The notes beneath the pieces were generated by a model. That model did not search any database, had not been told where the DNA came from, and worked only from the letters and a program-made list of their open reading frames with translations. A DNA stretch of 64,000 bases from a virus: positions 1 through 64,000 of the IMG/VR virus record IMGVR_UViG_3300042691_021643; one strand, given 5' to 3'. The position numbers and the translations under genes are program-made. Positions 1 to 9,238 of this stretch are shown here, piece by piece; position 1 is the first letter of the stretch, and each line of letters starts with the position of its first letter.

Positions 1-165
1 TTGGAGTACTAGTTGCAGTTGGAGTACTAGTTGCAGTTGGAGTACTAGTTGCAGTTGGAGTACTAGTTGCAGTTGGTGTTGGAGTACTAGTTGCAGTTGG
101 TGTTGGAGTACTAGTTGCTGTTGGAGTACTAGTTGCGGTTGGGGTTGGTGTAATTGTGGGTGTTG
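1..165. repeat. Tandem 18-bp repeats (TPTATS coding)
   Basis: The unit TTGGAGTACTAGTTGCAG is repeated almost perfectly at least seven times, sometimes separated by an extra TTGGTG hexamer. On the minus strand each unit encodes Thr-Pro-Thr-Ala-Thr-Ser in frame with the gene above. The array continues past the window start, so its full copy number is unknown. It degenerates towards 120-170 into Pro-Thr rich codons. Confidence 0.9.
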
Positions 166-592
166 GGGTTAATGTCGGGCTAGGTGTTGGTGTCGGAATG
201 GCAATACTTAAATAATGAGTTTCTCCCGATATTCCAACATATGTATATATATGATTACTTAGTATTATATGAGAATAGATATATTCAGGAACATTAAAAT
301 GTGTTACAAATTCATTGTAGTTAAATGTTACAGATAAACCGGAATATATATAATTAGGATTATTTATCGTATTATCTATCTCAACAAGTGTTATTGTTAA
401 GGTATTACTACTAAAATTTTCTAAACTATCGTCTATTTTTAATGAATTATAAAAAATTGGACCACTAAAATCAAGTACCTCTTTATTGTAATCATTACCT
501 ATTTTTGATAATTCATAATCGTAATATTCTGAGCTATCCAATTTAACATCTAATCTAGACCCAAAAAACTTTAAAATGTTCTGATTATTCAT
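1..592 (-). CDS. Fibre-like protein with Pro/Thr repeat tail (partial)
   Basis: An open frame on the minus strand starts at the ATG at 590-592 and runs off the left edge of the window without a stop. The first ~140 residues (start MNNQNILKFFGSRLDVKLDS) look like a globular beta-rich domain with many Tyr, Asn and Ile. They pass into IPTPTPSPTLTPTP and then repeated TPTATS hexapeptides encoded by the tandem DNA repeat at the edge. Such Pro/Thr linkers are common in phage fibres and Bacteroidota surface proteins. Function is inferred from composition only. The neighbour at 646 is divergent. Confidence 0.7.
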   Translation of the reverse strand, partial: MNNQNILKFFGSRLDVKLDSSEYYDYELSKIGNDYNKEVLDFSGPIFYNSLKIDDSLENFSSNTLTITLVEIDNTINNPNYIYSGLSVTFNYNEFVTHFNVPEYIYSHIILSNHIYTYVGISGETHYLSIAIPTPTPSPTLTPTPTITPTPTATSTPTATSTPTPTATSTPTPTATSTPTATSTPTATSTPTATSTP

Positions 593-645
593 ATTTTAAT
601 AAATATCTTTCGAAACGTTTGATATTTATATAAAAAACTGTATTG

Positions 646-1392
646 ATGAATAATTTTATAAAACAAGTTATTGAAGAGAAATTTCTGTCTAAAAAACAAC
701 AAAGATTTTTTTATGCAAAAACTTCCGATAAATCTTTACCAAAGAAAGAAAGAAAGAAATGGTCAAAGTGGGCTAAAGAGTTTTCAGATAAGACAGATTT
801 CAAAAAACTACCTGATGAAGTAAAAGAAAAGGACATCGAAGAAATCGTTGATGGGTTAGGTAATATTGGTAGAAGTAAAAAATCTAATAATTTTAATACC
901 AAAGGTATCACATCAAATTCAATAACAGATAAAGTGGTTAAAATGGGTGCAGGTACAATGGGTACACATGGTGTACATGGTACACACACATCTTTAAGAT
1001 ATTGGGCCGAATCTGATATGAGTAAATCACTTGGATTTGATAAAACCATGGGAGTAGACGCATCATATGAAGACGCTGAAGACCACTTTGAAGATGAATT
1101 AGGTTTAGAACCAGAAGAGGCAAAAGATAGATTAGACCAAATGGGTTATGATAAAAAATTAAAAGACGATAAAGTAAGATTGGTTGAAAACCCTAAAAAA
1201 TTTATTGAGGAGTATATTGATAATATTTTAAGTAAAAAAAACCAATCAAATGATATCCTTTCAAATAAAGAAATTAATCCTATTATTTTAAAACAAATAA
1301 AAGCTTTAAAAAATAGTATGAATAGTAATAATTTATCGATGGAAACAATTGTAAAATATCTATCCGATGATGTTGTTAACTTTAAAAAATAA
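646..1392 (+). CDS. Unknown phage protein
   Basis: A 248-residue charged protein with no family I can name. I place the start at the ATG at 646; a TTG directly before it could add one residue. The N-terminus (MNNFIKQVIEEKFLSKKQQRFF) is a short amphipathic segment with an I-E-E site, like other proteins of this window that may be processed by the prohead protease. The centre has a Gly/His/Thr run (GTMGTHGVHGTHTSL). TATTTATA lies 15 nt upstream at 623-630. The stop overlaps the next start, so the genes are co-transcribed. Confidence 0.75.
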   Translation: MNNFIKQVIEEKFLSKKQQRFFYAKTSDKSLPKKERKKWSKWAKEFSDKTDFKKLPDEVKEKDIEEIVDGLGNIGRSKKSNNFNTKGITSNSITDKVVKMGAGTMGTHGVHGTHTSLRYWAESDMSKSLGFDKTMGVDASYEDAEDHFEDELGLEPEEAKDRLDQMGYDKKLKDDKVRLVENPKKFIEEYIDNILSKKNQSNDILSNKEINPIILKQIKALKNSMNSNNLSMETIVKYLSDDVVNFKK

Positions 1393-1886
1393 TGAATAAA
1401 GATCTAAAAGGTAGGATATTTGATATACCACAAAATATTTTAGATAAGATTAATCACACAATTGTTGGTCTTAATGGTAAACATGCACATGGATTAAATA
1501 GGGCAAAAAAGTTACTTTCAGATAAAAAAGTAAAATATGGTCAATTAAAAAGAATAATACACGATATTCAAAATACAGATAAAATAAAAGATAGAACTAA
1601 ATATGATTTATGTGGTGGTGACTTGATGAAAGAATGGAGTAGAAAATTTTTAGATGGTGAAAGAGATTTAGTGGGTAAAAGAAAAGATTCTAAAAAAAGA
1701 GCGGACGATATAGGTGGTCTAACTGGAAGTAGAAAAAATAGTCATTTAAAGAAACATACTAAAAGATTTGGGTTCAAAATCCCTGTAAATTTAATAAAAA
1801 GTAATTCAAATAAAAGTTCAATTTCACCAATAACATCTTTAAAGTTATTTGAAGAAATTGAAAAAATAAAAAAATTAATGTTATAA
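1392..1886 (+). CDS. Unknown basic phage protein
   Basis: A 164-residue Lys/Arg-rich protein whose ATG overlaps the previous stop codon. The middle is strongly basic (GKRKDSKKRADDIGG) and the C-terminus is helical. I see no catalytic motif. Its position between an unknown gene and a tandem-repeat protein suggests a structural or packaging-associated role, which is inference. Confidence 0.75.
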   Translation: MNKDLKGRIFDIPQNILDKINHTIVGLNGKHAHGLNRAKKLLSDKKVKYGQLKRIIHDIQNTDKIKDRTKYDLCGGDLMKEWSRKFLDGERDLVGKRKDSKKRADDIGGLTGSRKNSHLKKHTKRFGFKIPVNLIKSNSNKSSISPITSLKLFEEIEKIKKLML

Positions 1887-1887
1887 T

Positions 1888-2547
1888 ATGCCAACACAAT
1901 TAGAAATTATCGCAAACCAACAAAGAGTTGAACATTTGGCAAGAAATGAATACAACTATTCAGACTTATATTCTTCAGTAAACACGAGAGCTTTATCTGA
2001 TGGTGATGAAGCGGGTAAAGGTGAAAATAATGGTTCTATTGGTTCTTTGACAGACATCAACACAAGAAACGATTTAAAAGGTAGAAACATATATAATGAA
2101 AACAATGGTTATTCATCGGTAAACACAAGAGCATTATCCGATGGTGATGAACCAGGTAAAGGAGAGAATAATGGTAATGTTGGTGGACAAACAGATATAT
2201 TAACAAGGGTCGATAACACCGGTAGAAATTTATATTCACCTAATAATCAATATTCTTCAGTAAACACGAGGGCTTTATCTGATGGTGACGAAGCGGGTAA
2301 AGGTGAAAACAACGGTTCTATCGGGGGTCAAACAGATATTTTCACAAGAGTTGATAATACTGGCAGAAACTTATATTCCCCTAATAATCAATATTCTTCA
2401 GTAAACACAAGAGCATTATCTGATGGTGACGAAGCGGGTAAGGGGGAGAATAATGGATCTGTAGGTTCATTAACAGATATAAACATAAGAGTAGATAATA
2501 CAGGTAGGAACATTTACGGACTAACAAGACAATATCCTGATTTCTAA
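1888..2547 (+). CDS. Tandem-repeat virion-like protein
   Basis: A 219-residue protein built from four copies of a ~46-residue repeat. The core is YSSVNTRALSDGDE-GKGENNG, followed by a TDI-TR-D--GRN-Y segment. The first ~27 residues are non-repetitive. Spacing of Thr-Arg, Asp and Gly is regular, and codons vary between copies at the DNA level, so the repeats are under protein-level constraint. I do not recognise the family. A surface or decoration role is a guess. It starts 2 nt after the previous gene and its stop overlaps the next ATG. Confidence 0.8.
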   Translation: MPTQLEIIANQQRVEHLARNEYNYSDLYSSVNTRALSDGDEAGKGENNGSIGSLTDINTRNDLKGRNIYNENNGYSSVNTRALSDGDEPGKGENNGNVGGQTDILTRVDNTGRNLYSPNNQYSSVNTRALSDGDEAGKGENNGSIGGQTDIFTRVDNTGRNLYSPNNQYSSVNTRALSDGDEAGKGENNGSVGSLTDINIRVDNTGRNIYGLTRQYPDF

Positions 2548-3434
2548 TGAAAATAAAAAAAATATTATTTAATCTTTTAAATGAACAGGTCGTTCTTCAA
2601 AGTACAAGAACGAAACCAATTGTTAATGCAATTAAAAATAGGAATCCGATTACATTTTATTATTCTGGACCAAGAAAACCTAAAAAAGATAGTGTAAAAC
2701 CAGGTAACAGAATAAAAGGTGAGGCAGTCGCAATAGGGTTAAATAAAAAAGGTAATTTAGTTATTAGAATGTGGGTCCAACCCCCATCAGTATCAAAAAG
2801 AGGATTTGAGGAACATGGTTGGAGAACATTTATGGTTTCAAGAATGAGTAATATACAAATATTAACAAACGAAAAGTTTGACACAAAAAGACCACAATAT
2901 AAAGAAGGTGATGACGGTAGTATGAGTGTCACATATGTTACATCCGATTGGACATCAACACCACCAGTATCTAAAAAACCAGAAATAAAACAACCCCAAC
3001 AACCAACTAATTTACCACAACCTAAACCAGAAGAAAAACCAACTAAAAAACCTGAACAATTACCACAACCTAAACCAGAAGAAAAACCAACTAAAGAACC
3101 TGAAATAGTTAGTACAACAAAATATGACGTTGATGTTTATACTACACTAAAACCGAAAATAAAAGATATTAATGGTAAAAAAGTGGTTTCAACACAAGAT
3201 TATCAAAATTCATTAAATGATCTTTATAAGAAAAAAGAAACAGAATGGATTGATAATCAGAAAAAAATTGGCGGGAACATAAGGCCAGGTGAGGGAACAA
3301 GAAATAAATTTAAAAAAGATTCTAAATTCGAATTAGATAAGTTATTGTCTAATGACAAGATAGAAGTTTCGGACGAACAAGAAACACAACTTAATGAAAC
3401 TATAAAAAGATTTAAATCTTTAATTTTTTATTAA
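2547..3434 (+). CDS. WYL-like domain protein with Pro/Lys linker
   Basis: A 295-residue protein. Residues ~25-115 follow the pattern of a WYL-type SH3-like domain (AIKNRNPITFYYSG, then R-IKGEAVAIGL, then GWRTFMVSRMSNIQIL). A duplicated linker of the type LPQPKPEEKPTK follows at ~145-185, then a charged helical C-terminus. In bacteria WYL domains sense nucleic-acid ligands. Here there is no DNA-binding domain, so the role is open. The N-terminus MKIKKILFNLLNEQVV fits the possible capsid-targeting pattern with an L-N-E site. Confidence 0.6.
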   Translation: MKIKKILFNLLNEQVVLQSTRTKPIVNAIKNRNPITFYYSGPRKPKKDSVKPGNRIKGEAVAIGLNKKGNLVIRMWVQPPSVSKRGFEEHGWRTFMVSRMSNIQILTNEKFDTKRPQYKEGDDGSMSVTYVTSDWTSTPPVSKKPEIKQPQQPTNLPQPKPEEKPTKKPEQLPQPKPEEKPTKEPEIVSTTKYDVDVYTTLKPKIKDINGKKVVSTQDYQNSLNDLYKKKETEWIDNQKKIGGNIRPGEGTRNKFKKDSKFELDKLLSNDKIEVSDEQETQLNETIKRFKSLIFY

Positions 3435-3466
3435 AAAATAATATATTATATAAAATATTTAATATT

Positions 3467-4066
3467 ATGTCAGGGAGAGGAACAGTATCGGAAAACGATT
3501 TAATGTATAAATTGGTTAACGCCAAAAAAGTAATGAATAAAGTAGAGACAGGATCTTATCAAAGAGGTAATGTAAATGAAGAAATTTTAAGATCTTCACC
3601 AGAAGAAATAATTTCAAATAAACAAATGACGAATCAACCAATATCTAATCAATCTCATTTGAAACCTGTTAACTCAAATTTGAATGTTGATAAAATCAAC
3701 CAATCCAAATTACCTGATGCAATTAAAAAAGCAATGATTGAAAATCCAATACCTCAAATATCTTTAAACGACACGATAGATATGAATTTTGTTCAAGGAG
3801 CAAAAAGATTAATGGAACGTGAAGGTATGATATCAAAAAAACCAAAATCACAACCACAACAAGTGATTAATGAATCATATGTGTCTTCAGATTTAATATC
3901 ACAATTAACACCAATAATTGAAAATACAATTAGAAAAGTTTTAGACGAAAAATTAAATCAATTACTTACAGCACAACAAACAGCAAGTATTAATGAAAAC
4001 TTGGTATTAAAAGTAGGTGACTCCATTTTTAAAGGAAAAATAACTGGAGTAAATAAGTCAAAATAA
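3467..4066 (+). CDS. Unknown phage protein
   Basis: A 199-residue protein rich in Asn, Gln and Ser. The N-terminus (MSGRGTVSENDLMYKLVNAKKVMNKV) is helical, the middle is disordered-looking, and the C-terminal ~70 residues form a helix plus a short beta segment (LVLKVGDSIFKGKITGV). No family recognised. A 32-nt AT-rich gap separates it from the upstream gene. Confidence 0.7.
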   Translation: MSGRGTVSENDLMYKLVNAKKVMNKVETGSYQRGNVNEEILRSSPEEIISNKQMTNQPISNQSHLKPVNSNLNVDKINQSKLPDAIKKAMIENPIPQISLNDTIDMNFVQGAKRLMEREGMISKKPKSQPQQVINESYVSSDLISQLTPIIENTIRKVLDEKLNQLLTAQQTASINENLVLKVGDSIFKGKITGVNKSK

Positions 4067-4114
4067 TTTGTTTTTTCATTTTTTTTTCGTATAATTTAGA
4101 CATATAATATTAAT

Positions 4115-5335
4115 ATGTCAAAAATTAAAATTTTAGCAATTCCATCCGATTCATTTGGTGTAGGTAAATTCAGGATGTTAGATCCATATAAATTTATTGG
4201 TGATAATTATACAGATGAGATACATGTAGACATCGTATATAATGTTCAAAACATTGACGACGCTTTCAAAGATTACAATATTGTTATTTTCCACTCTTTT
4301 ATTCACCAATTACCACATGAAGTCAATATTGCAAGAATTAATTGGTTAAAACAAAGAGGTGTAAAAGTTATAATGGATATTGATGATTTATGGTATGTTG
4401 ATCATAGACATCCTTTATATTATCACATAATGAAAGAAAAGATCGGTGATAAAAAAATTCAGATGTTAAAATTGGTTGACTATGTGACAACAACAACACC
4501 AATTTTTGCTAAAACAATAAAAGAAAAATTAGGTATTAAAAATGTAGAAATTTTTCCAAACGCAGTTAACCCAGAAGAAAAACAATTTCAACCAAATCCA
4601 ATATCATCAGATAAAATAAAGTTTGGTTGGCTCGGAGGATCAACACACTTACACGATTTAGATTTATTAAGAAATGGTATATCAAGTTTACATTATTCAC
4701 ATAGAGGAAAAGTACAATTTGTTTTGTGTGGATTTGACTTGAGGGGTACAATGACCGAAGTAAATAAAATGACAGGGGAAGTTGTTAGGAGAGACATCAA
4801 ACCAATGGAAACGGTTTGGTATGAATATGAAAAAATATTCACAGACAATTATACAATATTAGATGAACAATATAAAAACTTTTTATTAACATTTGTTAAA
4901 ACAGATCAGTATTTTTCTGAGATGCCTTATATTAGAAGGTGGACAGAAGATGTTAGTGAGTATGGTAAAAATTATAACTATTTTGACGTTTCTTTAGTAC
5001 CTTTAGTTGAAAATGTTTTTAACACAAACAAATCACAACTTAAAGTTATTGAGGCGGGATTTCACAAAAAAGCAATCATTGCAAATGAAAGTTTACCATA
5101 TACATTAGATTTAAAATCGGCCTTTAATGATGGTAAGTTTAATGAAACGGGAAATGCTCTTTTTGTGTCTCAAAACAAAAATCACAAACAATGGGCACAA
5201 CAAATGAAAAGATTGGCCGATAATCCAAATATGATTACAGATTTAGGTGAAAAATTATATGAAACAGTTAAAGACAAATATTCATTACAGAAAGTTTCTA
5301 AAGATAGAGTTGAGTTCTTAAAATCAATAATATAA
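4115..5335 (+). CDS. GT-B glycosyltransferase
   Basis: A 406-residue protein with the two-domain layout of GT4-type glycosyltransferases. The N-terminal part ends in VIMDIDDLWYVDHRHP, followed by a putative acceptor or hinge region (VEIFPNAVNP). The C-terminal Rossmann half carries KFGWLGGSTHLHDL and KVIEAGFHKKAIIANE, the region that contacts the nucleotide sugar. It probably glycosylates a phage or host surface component. Substrate cannot be told from sequence. It belongs to a run of glycosyltransferases in this window (8174, 9235, 40235, 59695, 60346). Confidence 0.8.
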   Translation: MSKIKILAIPSDSFGVGKFRMLDPYKFIGDNYTDEIHVDIVYNVQNIDDAFKDYNIVIFHSFIHQLPHEVNIARINWLKQRGVKVIMDIDDLWYVDHRHPLYYHIMKEKIGDKKIQMLKLVDYVTTTTPIFAKTIKEKLGIKNVEIFPNAVNPEEKQFQPNPISSDKIKFGWLGGSTHLHDLDLLRNGISSLHYSHRGKVQFVLCGFDLRGTMTEVNKMTGEVVRRDIKPMETVWYEYEKIFTDNYTILDEQYKNFLLTFVKTDQYFSEMPYIRRWTEDVSEYGKNYNYFDVSLVPLVENVFNTNKSQLKVIEAGFHKKAIIANESLPYTLDLKSAFNDGKFNETGNALFVSQNKNHKQWAQQMKRLADNPNMITDLGEKLYETVKDKYSLQKVSKDRVEFLKSII

Positions 5336-5354
5336 AAATTAAAATTAAAAAAAC

Positions 5355-5585
5355 ATGCATTATTTAGTAACTATCGGTTATGAAACCGAACAAATGGACA
5401 GAAACGGAAATCCAAGACTTCAAAAATTGAAATACATTGTTGAAGCAGAATCAGTTGAAGAGGCTACTCTCGTTGCTTCAAAGTATAGATCGGGAGATGT
5501 TAGATCTAGTGAAAGTATTTCAATTGTAAAAATGCCAATTGAATGTATTATCGACAAGAAAAACACACCTGAATACTATAAATAA
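5355..5585 (+). CDS. Small DUF4494-like protein
   Basis: A 76-residue protein. The pattern YLVTIGYETE-x-NGNPRLQKLKYIVEAESVEEATLVASKY resembles the Bacteroidota family DUF4494, whose function is unknown. The resemblance is by eye and tentative. It is followed after 6 nt by the next gene. Confidence 0.65.
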   Translation: MHYLVTIGYETEQMDRNGNPRLQKLKYIVEAESVEEATLVASKYRSGDVRSSESISIVKMPIECIIDKKNTPEYYK

Positions 5586-5591
5586 AATATA

Positions 5592-5834
5592 ATGGAATTT
5601 TATAGTAAAGATATCCAAATTTTGAGACAGTCTCAAAGTAAACTTGCTTTGGAGTATTTTAATTCTATGGGTATAATATTATCTGTTGAAGAGTTACAAA
5701 GAGTTACAGATGTATTTGTTGAATGTTGTTTAAGACCGTCAGATAATGATTTAAAAAATAGAATCAAATTACTTGATAAATGGATATTAGATAAACAACA
5801 ACAAATGAAATTATTATTAGAAGAAAAAAAATAA
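5592..5834 (+). CDS. Small helical protein
   Basis: An 80-residue, almost entirely helical protein ending in a Lys/Glu-rich tail. No motif recognised. It sits 5 nt ahead of the dUTPase gene and is probably co-translated with it. Confidence 0.65.
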   Translation: MEFYSKDIQILRQSQSKLALEYFNSMGIILSVEELQRVTDVFVECCLRPSDNDLKNRIKLLDKWILDKQQQMKLLLEEKK

Positions 5835-5839
5835 ATTAT

Positions 5840-6442
5840 ATGGAAAAACAACAAATTGAAGACTATATTAAAAGATTACAACAATTAGAGTCTGACATGA
5901 GTGGTGGTGAAGAAGATATAGATCACGATTTTATACAGGATTTAGATAAATTATTAAAAAATCTAAGTACAGATATCGGATCTTCTTTTGGTCCACAATC
6001 ATTAAAAATTCCTGTTAGGTTTAAAAAATTACACAATTTGGCAGTCACCCCTAGATATTCTAAAGATGGTGATGCTGGCATGGACCTAACAATTACCGAT
6101 ATTATATCAGAAACAAAAAGTGATGTAACATACGGATTCGGAATTGCAATAGAAATCCCAAAAGGATATGTCGGATTATTATTTCCGAGATCGTCAATTC
6201 GTAAATACGATTTAGCATTAACTAATTGTGTTGGTGTTATTGATAGTGGGTATAGGGGTGAAATACAAGCAACTTTTAAAAAAACAAGTTGGTTAAAAGG
6301 TGAATCATCAGAAAAATACAATGTGGGTGAAAGAGGTGCTCAAATTATTATATTACCGTATCCACAAATAGAGTTTATTGAAACCGATAATTTATCGGAA
6401 ACTGAAAGAGGTGGAGGTGGATTTGGTAGTTCAGGATTGTAG
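5840..6442 (+). CDS. dut: dUTPase
   Basis: A trimeric-type dUTP diphosphatase of 200 residues, which removes dUTP and provides dUMP for dTTP synthesis. All five family motifs are visible: I DAGMDL (78-83), II PRSS (116-119), III VIDSGYRGE (133-141, catalytic Asp), IV ERGAQIII (near 164) and V RGGGGFGSSG (190-199). The first ~55 residues form an extra coiled, acidic extension not found in the minimal enzyme. With the dCMP deaminase at 17905 it forms a pyrimidine nucleotide module. Confidence 0.95.
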   Translation: MEKQQIEDYIKRLQQLESDMSGGEEDIDHDFIQDLDKLLKNLSTDIGSSFGPQSLKIPVRFKKLHNLAVTPRYSKDGDAGMDLTITDIISETKSDVTYGFGIAIEIPKGYVGLLFPRSSIRKYDLALTNCVGVIDSGYRGEIQATFKKTSWLKGESSEKYNVGERGAQIIILPYPQIEFIETDNLSETERGGGGFGSSGL

Positions 6443-6481
6443 TATATTTATAATTAAAATAAATAATTTAAAACTAAAAAA

Positions 6482-7204
6482 TTGACAGTTAAAAAAAACA
6501 CGAGAGCAAAATCAGAACCTCTTATTGAAAAAAAATTAACAGCAAAAGAAAAAATAAGATCTTTGGTTAAAAAACCAAAAGAAAAGTTTTTAACCAAATC
6601 TCAGGAAGAATATTGGAATATTTTAGGTAATAACCAAATAACCTTTTGTTTTGGTCCTGCGGGTGTTGGTAAATCATATATCGCAATGAAAAGAGCAGTT
6701 GATTTACTTTGGGAAGAAGACAACAAATATGAAAAAATAATAATTGTTAGACCCGCAGTTGAAGCTGAAGAAAAATTAGGTTCATTACCTGGTGGTATGG
6801 AGGAAAAATTAGATCCATATATCTATCCTTCATATTATCTTTTAAATAAAATAATCGGTAAAGAAGCAAGGGAAAAATTAAAAGACGAAGGTATAATTGA
6901 AGTTGCTGCTCTTGCTTATATGAGAGGATGGAATGTTGATAACACGATCTTAGTTTTTGAGGAGGCACAAAACGCAACACCGTCTCAAATAAAGTTGTTA
7001 ATCACTCGTATCGGTTATAATTCCAAATTTTTTATATCTGGAGATCTTGAACAATCCGACAAATATAAAGATAAAACAAAATCAGGATTGTACGATGCTA
7101 AAAGAAGATTGGAAGGTGTAAAAGATATTGGACTATATGAATTCGGTAAAGAAGACATTGTTAGAAATCCATTAATTGGTGAAATATTAAAAAGATACGA
7201 CTAA
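6482..7204 (+). CDS. phoH: PhoH-like ATPase
   Basis: A 240-residue P-loop ATPase of the PhoH family, common in large phages but of unresolved function. Walker A is FGPAGVGKS (58-66) and Walker B is TILVFEEAQN near residue 155. The family signature IIIVRPAVEAEEKLGSLPG lies between them, and FISGDLEQSD follows. A basic N-terminal extension of ~40 residues precedes the domain. The start is a TTG, since the first ATG lies after the Walker A motif. A strong terminator follows directly. Confidence 0.9.
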   Translation: MTVKKNTRAKSEPLIEKKLTAKEKIRSLVKKPKEKFLTKSQEEYWNILGNNQITFCFGPAGVGKSYIAMKRAVDLLWEEDNKYEKIIIVRPAVEAEEKLGSLPGGMEEKLDPYIYPSYYLLNKIIGKEAREKLKDEGIIEVAALAYMRGWNVDNTILVFEEAQNATPSQIKLLITRIGYNSKFFISGDLEQSDKYKDKTKSGLYDAKRRLEGVKDIGLYEFGKEDIVRNPLIGEILKRYD

Positions 7205-7224
7205 CAATAAAGTCGTTTTTGCAC

Positions 7225-7264
7225 AATAAACCCATACTCTTTATTATAAAAGTATGGGTTTATT
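7225..7264 (+). terminator. Intrinsic terminator after phoH
   Basis: A perfect 14-bp inverted repeat, AATAAACCCATACT / AGTATGGGTTTATT, with a 12-nt loop lies 20 nt after the phoH stop. The AT-rich tail and symmetric arms allow function in either direction. Confidence 0.85.
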
Positions 7265-7300
7265 ATTTACTTAAAAAAATTTTATTATTATATTTTAAGT

Positions 7301-7948
7301 ATGGAAATATTTGTAAGTGTTGATGGTGTATTAAGAAACACAATTCAAAAATTGGATTACCATTATAAAGATTTTTATTTTGATTCTGATGTAGAAAATA
7401 CCGAAAACACAACAGAATTCAAATACGATGTTATTGAACCAGTTTATAATGATAATTTATTAAATCATTATAAATTTCAATCTAAAGAAGAATTTGAACA
7501 TTTTCTTTTTATTGAATTTCCAATAGAAATTTTCGGTCACGCATCCACAAGTTATCAAGGTGTTTTTACGGATTTAAATAAAATTATTTATGAAAATAAA
7601 GAACATAATATAACAATTGTCGGACTTGATGAATTAGGTAAATCTAAACCCGGAACTTTATTCTTTTTATCTAAAAATGGATTTATGGGTAATAACATAA
7701 AATTCATAAGGAGTGAAGACATTAAAGATATGTGGGAAAAATGTGATTATTGGATCACAGACAATGAAAAAATTATTATAGAATGTCCAAAAGAAAAAAC
7801 CGTAATTAAATTTAACACATCTTACAATCAATACTTTACAAATAAAAAAGAAATAACTAAATTAATACAAATCGAAGAATTATGCTCGAAATTTTTGGAA
7901 AAGAATACTACATCGACATTGATAGAATCACAGAAGAATGTAGAATAG
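7301..7948 (+). CDS. HAD-like protein (probable)
   Basis: A 215-residue protein. The start (MEIFVSVDGVLRNT) resembles the first motif of HAD-type hydrolases, although the usual D-x-D nucleophile pair appears as S-V-D. The later segment GKSKPGTLFFLSKNG and the acidic ITDNE fit motifs II-III loosely. It may be a degenerate phage 5'-nucleotidase or a binding protein. The call is tentative. It opens an operon with the next overlapping gene and two glycosyltransferases. Confidence 0.6.
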   Translation: MEIFVSVDGVLRNTIQKLDYHYKDFYFDSDVENTENTTEFKYDVIEPVYNDNLLNHYKFQSKEEFEHFLFIEFPIEIFGHASTSYQGVFTDLNKIIYENKEHNITIVGLDELGKSKPGTLFFLSKNGFMGNNIKFIRSEDIKDMWEKCDYWITDNEKIIIECPKEKTVIKFNTSYNQYFTNKKEITKLIQIEELCSKFLEKNTTSTLIESQKNVE

Positions 7949-8181
7949 AAGTTAAAGAAAATTCAAATCAGAATGATGAAAATTCTGAAGAAGATACACA
8001 AACAATAAATATTTTTAAATATGAACTTTTAAAAATATTCATTGAGAGAATATTAGGCGAGAATTTTGAAGATGATGAAACAATTGGATCATTTGGGTCG
8101 GAAACCACAACATTATCATTTAAAATAGCTTTTAACACTTTAATAAAAAATCAAATTTTAATCGAAAACGAAGATGAGTAA
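7882..8181 (+). CDS. Small acidic protein
   Basis: A 99-residue acidic protein starting inside the end of the preceding gene (67-nt overlap in another frame) and overlapping the next start by 8 nt. The middle is an Asp/Glu/Asn-rich linker. The second half is helical with a conserved-looking FKYELLKIFIERIL. Function unknown. Confidence 0.6.
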   Translation: MLEIFGKEYYIDIDRITEECRIEVKENSNQNDENSEEDTQTINIFKYELLKIFIERILGENFEDDETIGSFGSETTTLSFKIAFNTLIKNQILIENEDE

Positions 8182-9238
8182 CAAAGAGAACATTGAAAAT
8201 TTAGAAATCGCCTTGTCAAGGCTAGAGTCAAATAAACAAATTTTTTATTTTTTGACGTATGACACAAAAAATAACCCAAGAGCGTCGGTAAAGTATATCT
8301 ACGACTTGGCACTAACACTAAATAAACAGGGATATATTTCCAAGATTTTAGTGGAAGATAAGACATATACTGGCGTTGAACATTGGTTAGGTGACAAATA
8401 CAAAGATTTACCCGTCGTGTCGATAAAAGAAGATAAAATAGAAATTAATATTGACGATGTAATTGTTGTACCCGAATATTATTCAAATGTTTTAGAACAA
8501 TTGTCTAATATAAAATGTGTAAAAGTAATGTTAGTACAACAAAAAGATTACATGTTTGAAACATTGTCTATTGGTAGTAGATGGAGTAATTTTGGTTTCG
8601 ATAAGGTAATCACAACAACTAATAATACTAAAAAATATATTTCAGAATATTTTCCTGAAGTTTTAGTACACGTTATTCCACCAATTATCGGTGAAAATTT
8701 TAAACCATATGAGAAACCAATTAAACCATATATTGCAATAAGTTGTAGAAATAGATCTAAAAGTAGAAAACTAATATCTGAATTTTATTTAAAATTCCCA
8801 CAATTAAGGTGGATTACTTTTAGAGACATGGTTCAAATGACTTATGATGAATTTGCATCTTCATTAAAAGAATGTTTTGTTTCAGTATGGGTTGATGAAG
8901 AAAGTACTTTTGGTACGTTTCCATTAGAGTCTATGAAATGTGGTGTACCTGTTGTCGGTAAAATACCAAATAATGAACCAGATTGGTTAAGTGAAAATGG
9001 TATGTGGACATATGATGAAAGTAAGTTAGTTGAAATATTGGGTACATATGTTTTGGCTTGGTTGGAAGGTGTTGAATTAACAGATGATGTTAAAACAAAA
9101 ATGAAAGATACACTGTTACCTTATGACTCCACTATTACAGAAAATAACATAATAAGTATTTTTAATTCTTTTAAAGATAGAAGAGAAGAACAAATTAAAA
9201 ATGCATTACAAAAATTAAAAACAGAAGAAACAGTATGA
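8174..9238 (+). CDS. GT-B glycosyltransferase
   Basis: A 354-residue protein. The C-terminal half carries the GT4-like donor-binding signature FGTFPLESMKCGVPVVG near residue 255. The N-terminal half starts FYFLTYDTKNNPRASVKYIYDLA, typical of the acceptor-side Rossmann domain. It overlaps the next glycosyltransferase by 4 nt, suggesting that the two act on one glycan. Substrate unknown. Confidence 0.8.
   Translation: MSNKENIENLEIALSRLESNKQIFYFLTYDTKNNPRASVKYIYDLALTLNKQGYISKILVEDKTYTGVEHWLGDKYKDLPVVSIKEDKIEINIDDVIVVPEYYSNVLEQLSNIKCVKVMLVQQKDYMFETLSIGSRWSNFGFDKVITTTNNTKKYISEYFPEVLVHVIPPIIGENFKPYEKPIKPYIAISCRNRSKSRKLISEFYLKFPQLRWITFRDMVQMTYDEFASSLKECFVSVWVDEESTFGTFPLESMKCGVPVVGKIPNNEPDWLSENGMWTYDESKLVEILGTYVLAWLEGVELTDDVKTKMKDTLLPYDSTITENNIISIFNSFKDRREEQIKNALQKLKTEETV

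Noticed and set aside
1-165. CRISPR array
   Set aside because: Repeats are 18 bp, directly adjacent without unique spacers, and they keep an open coding frame.
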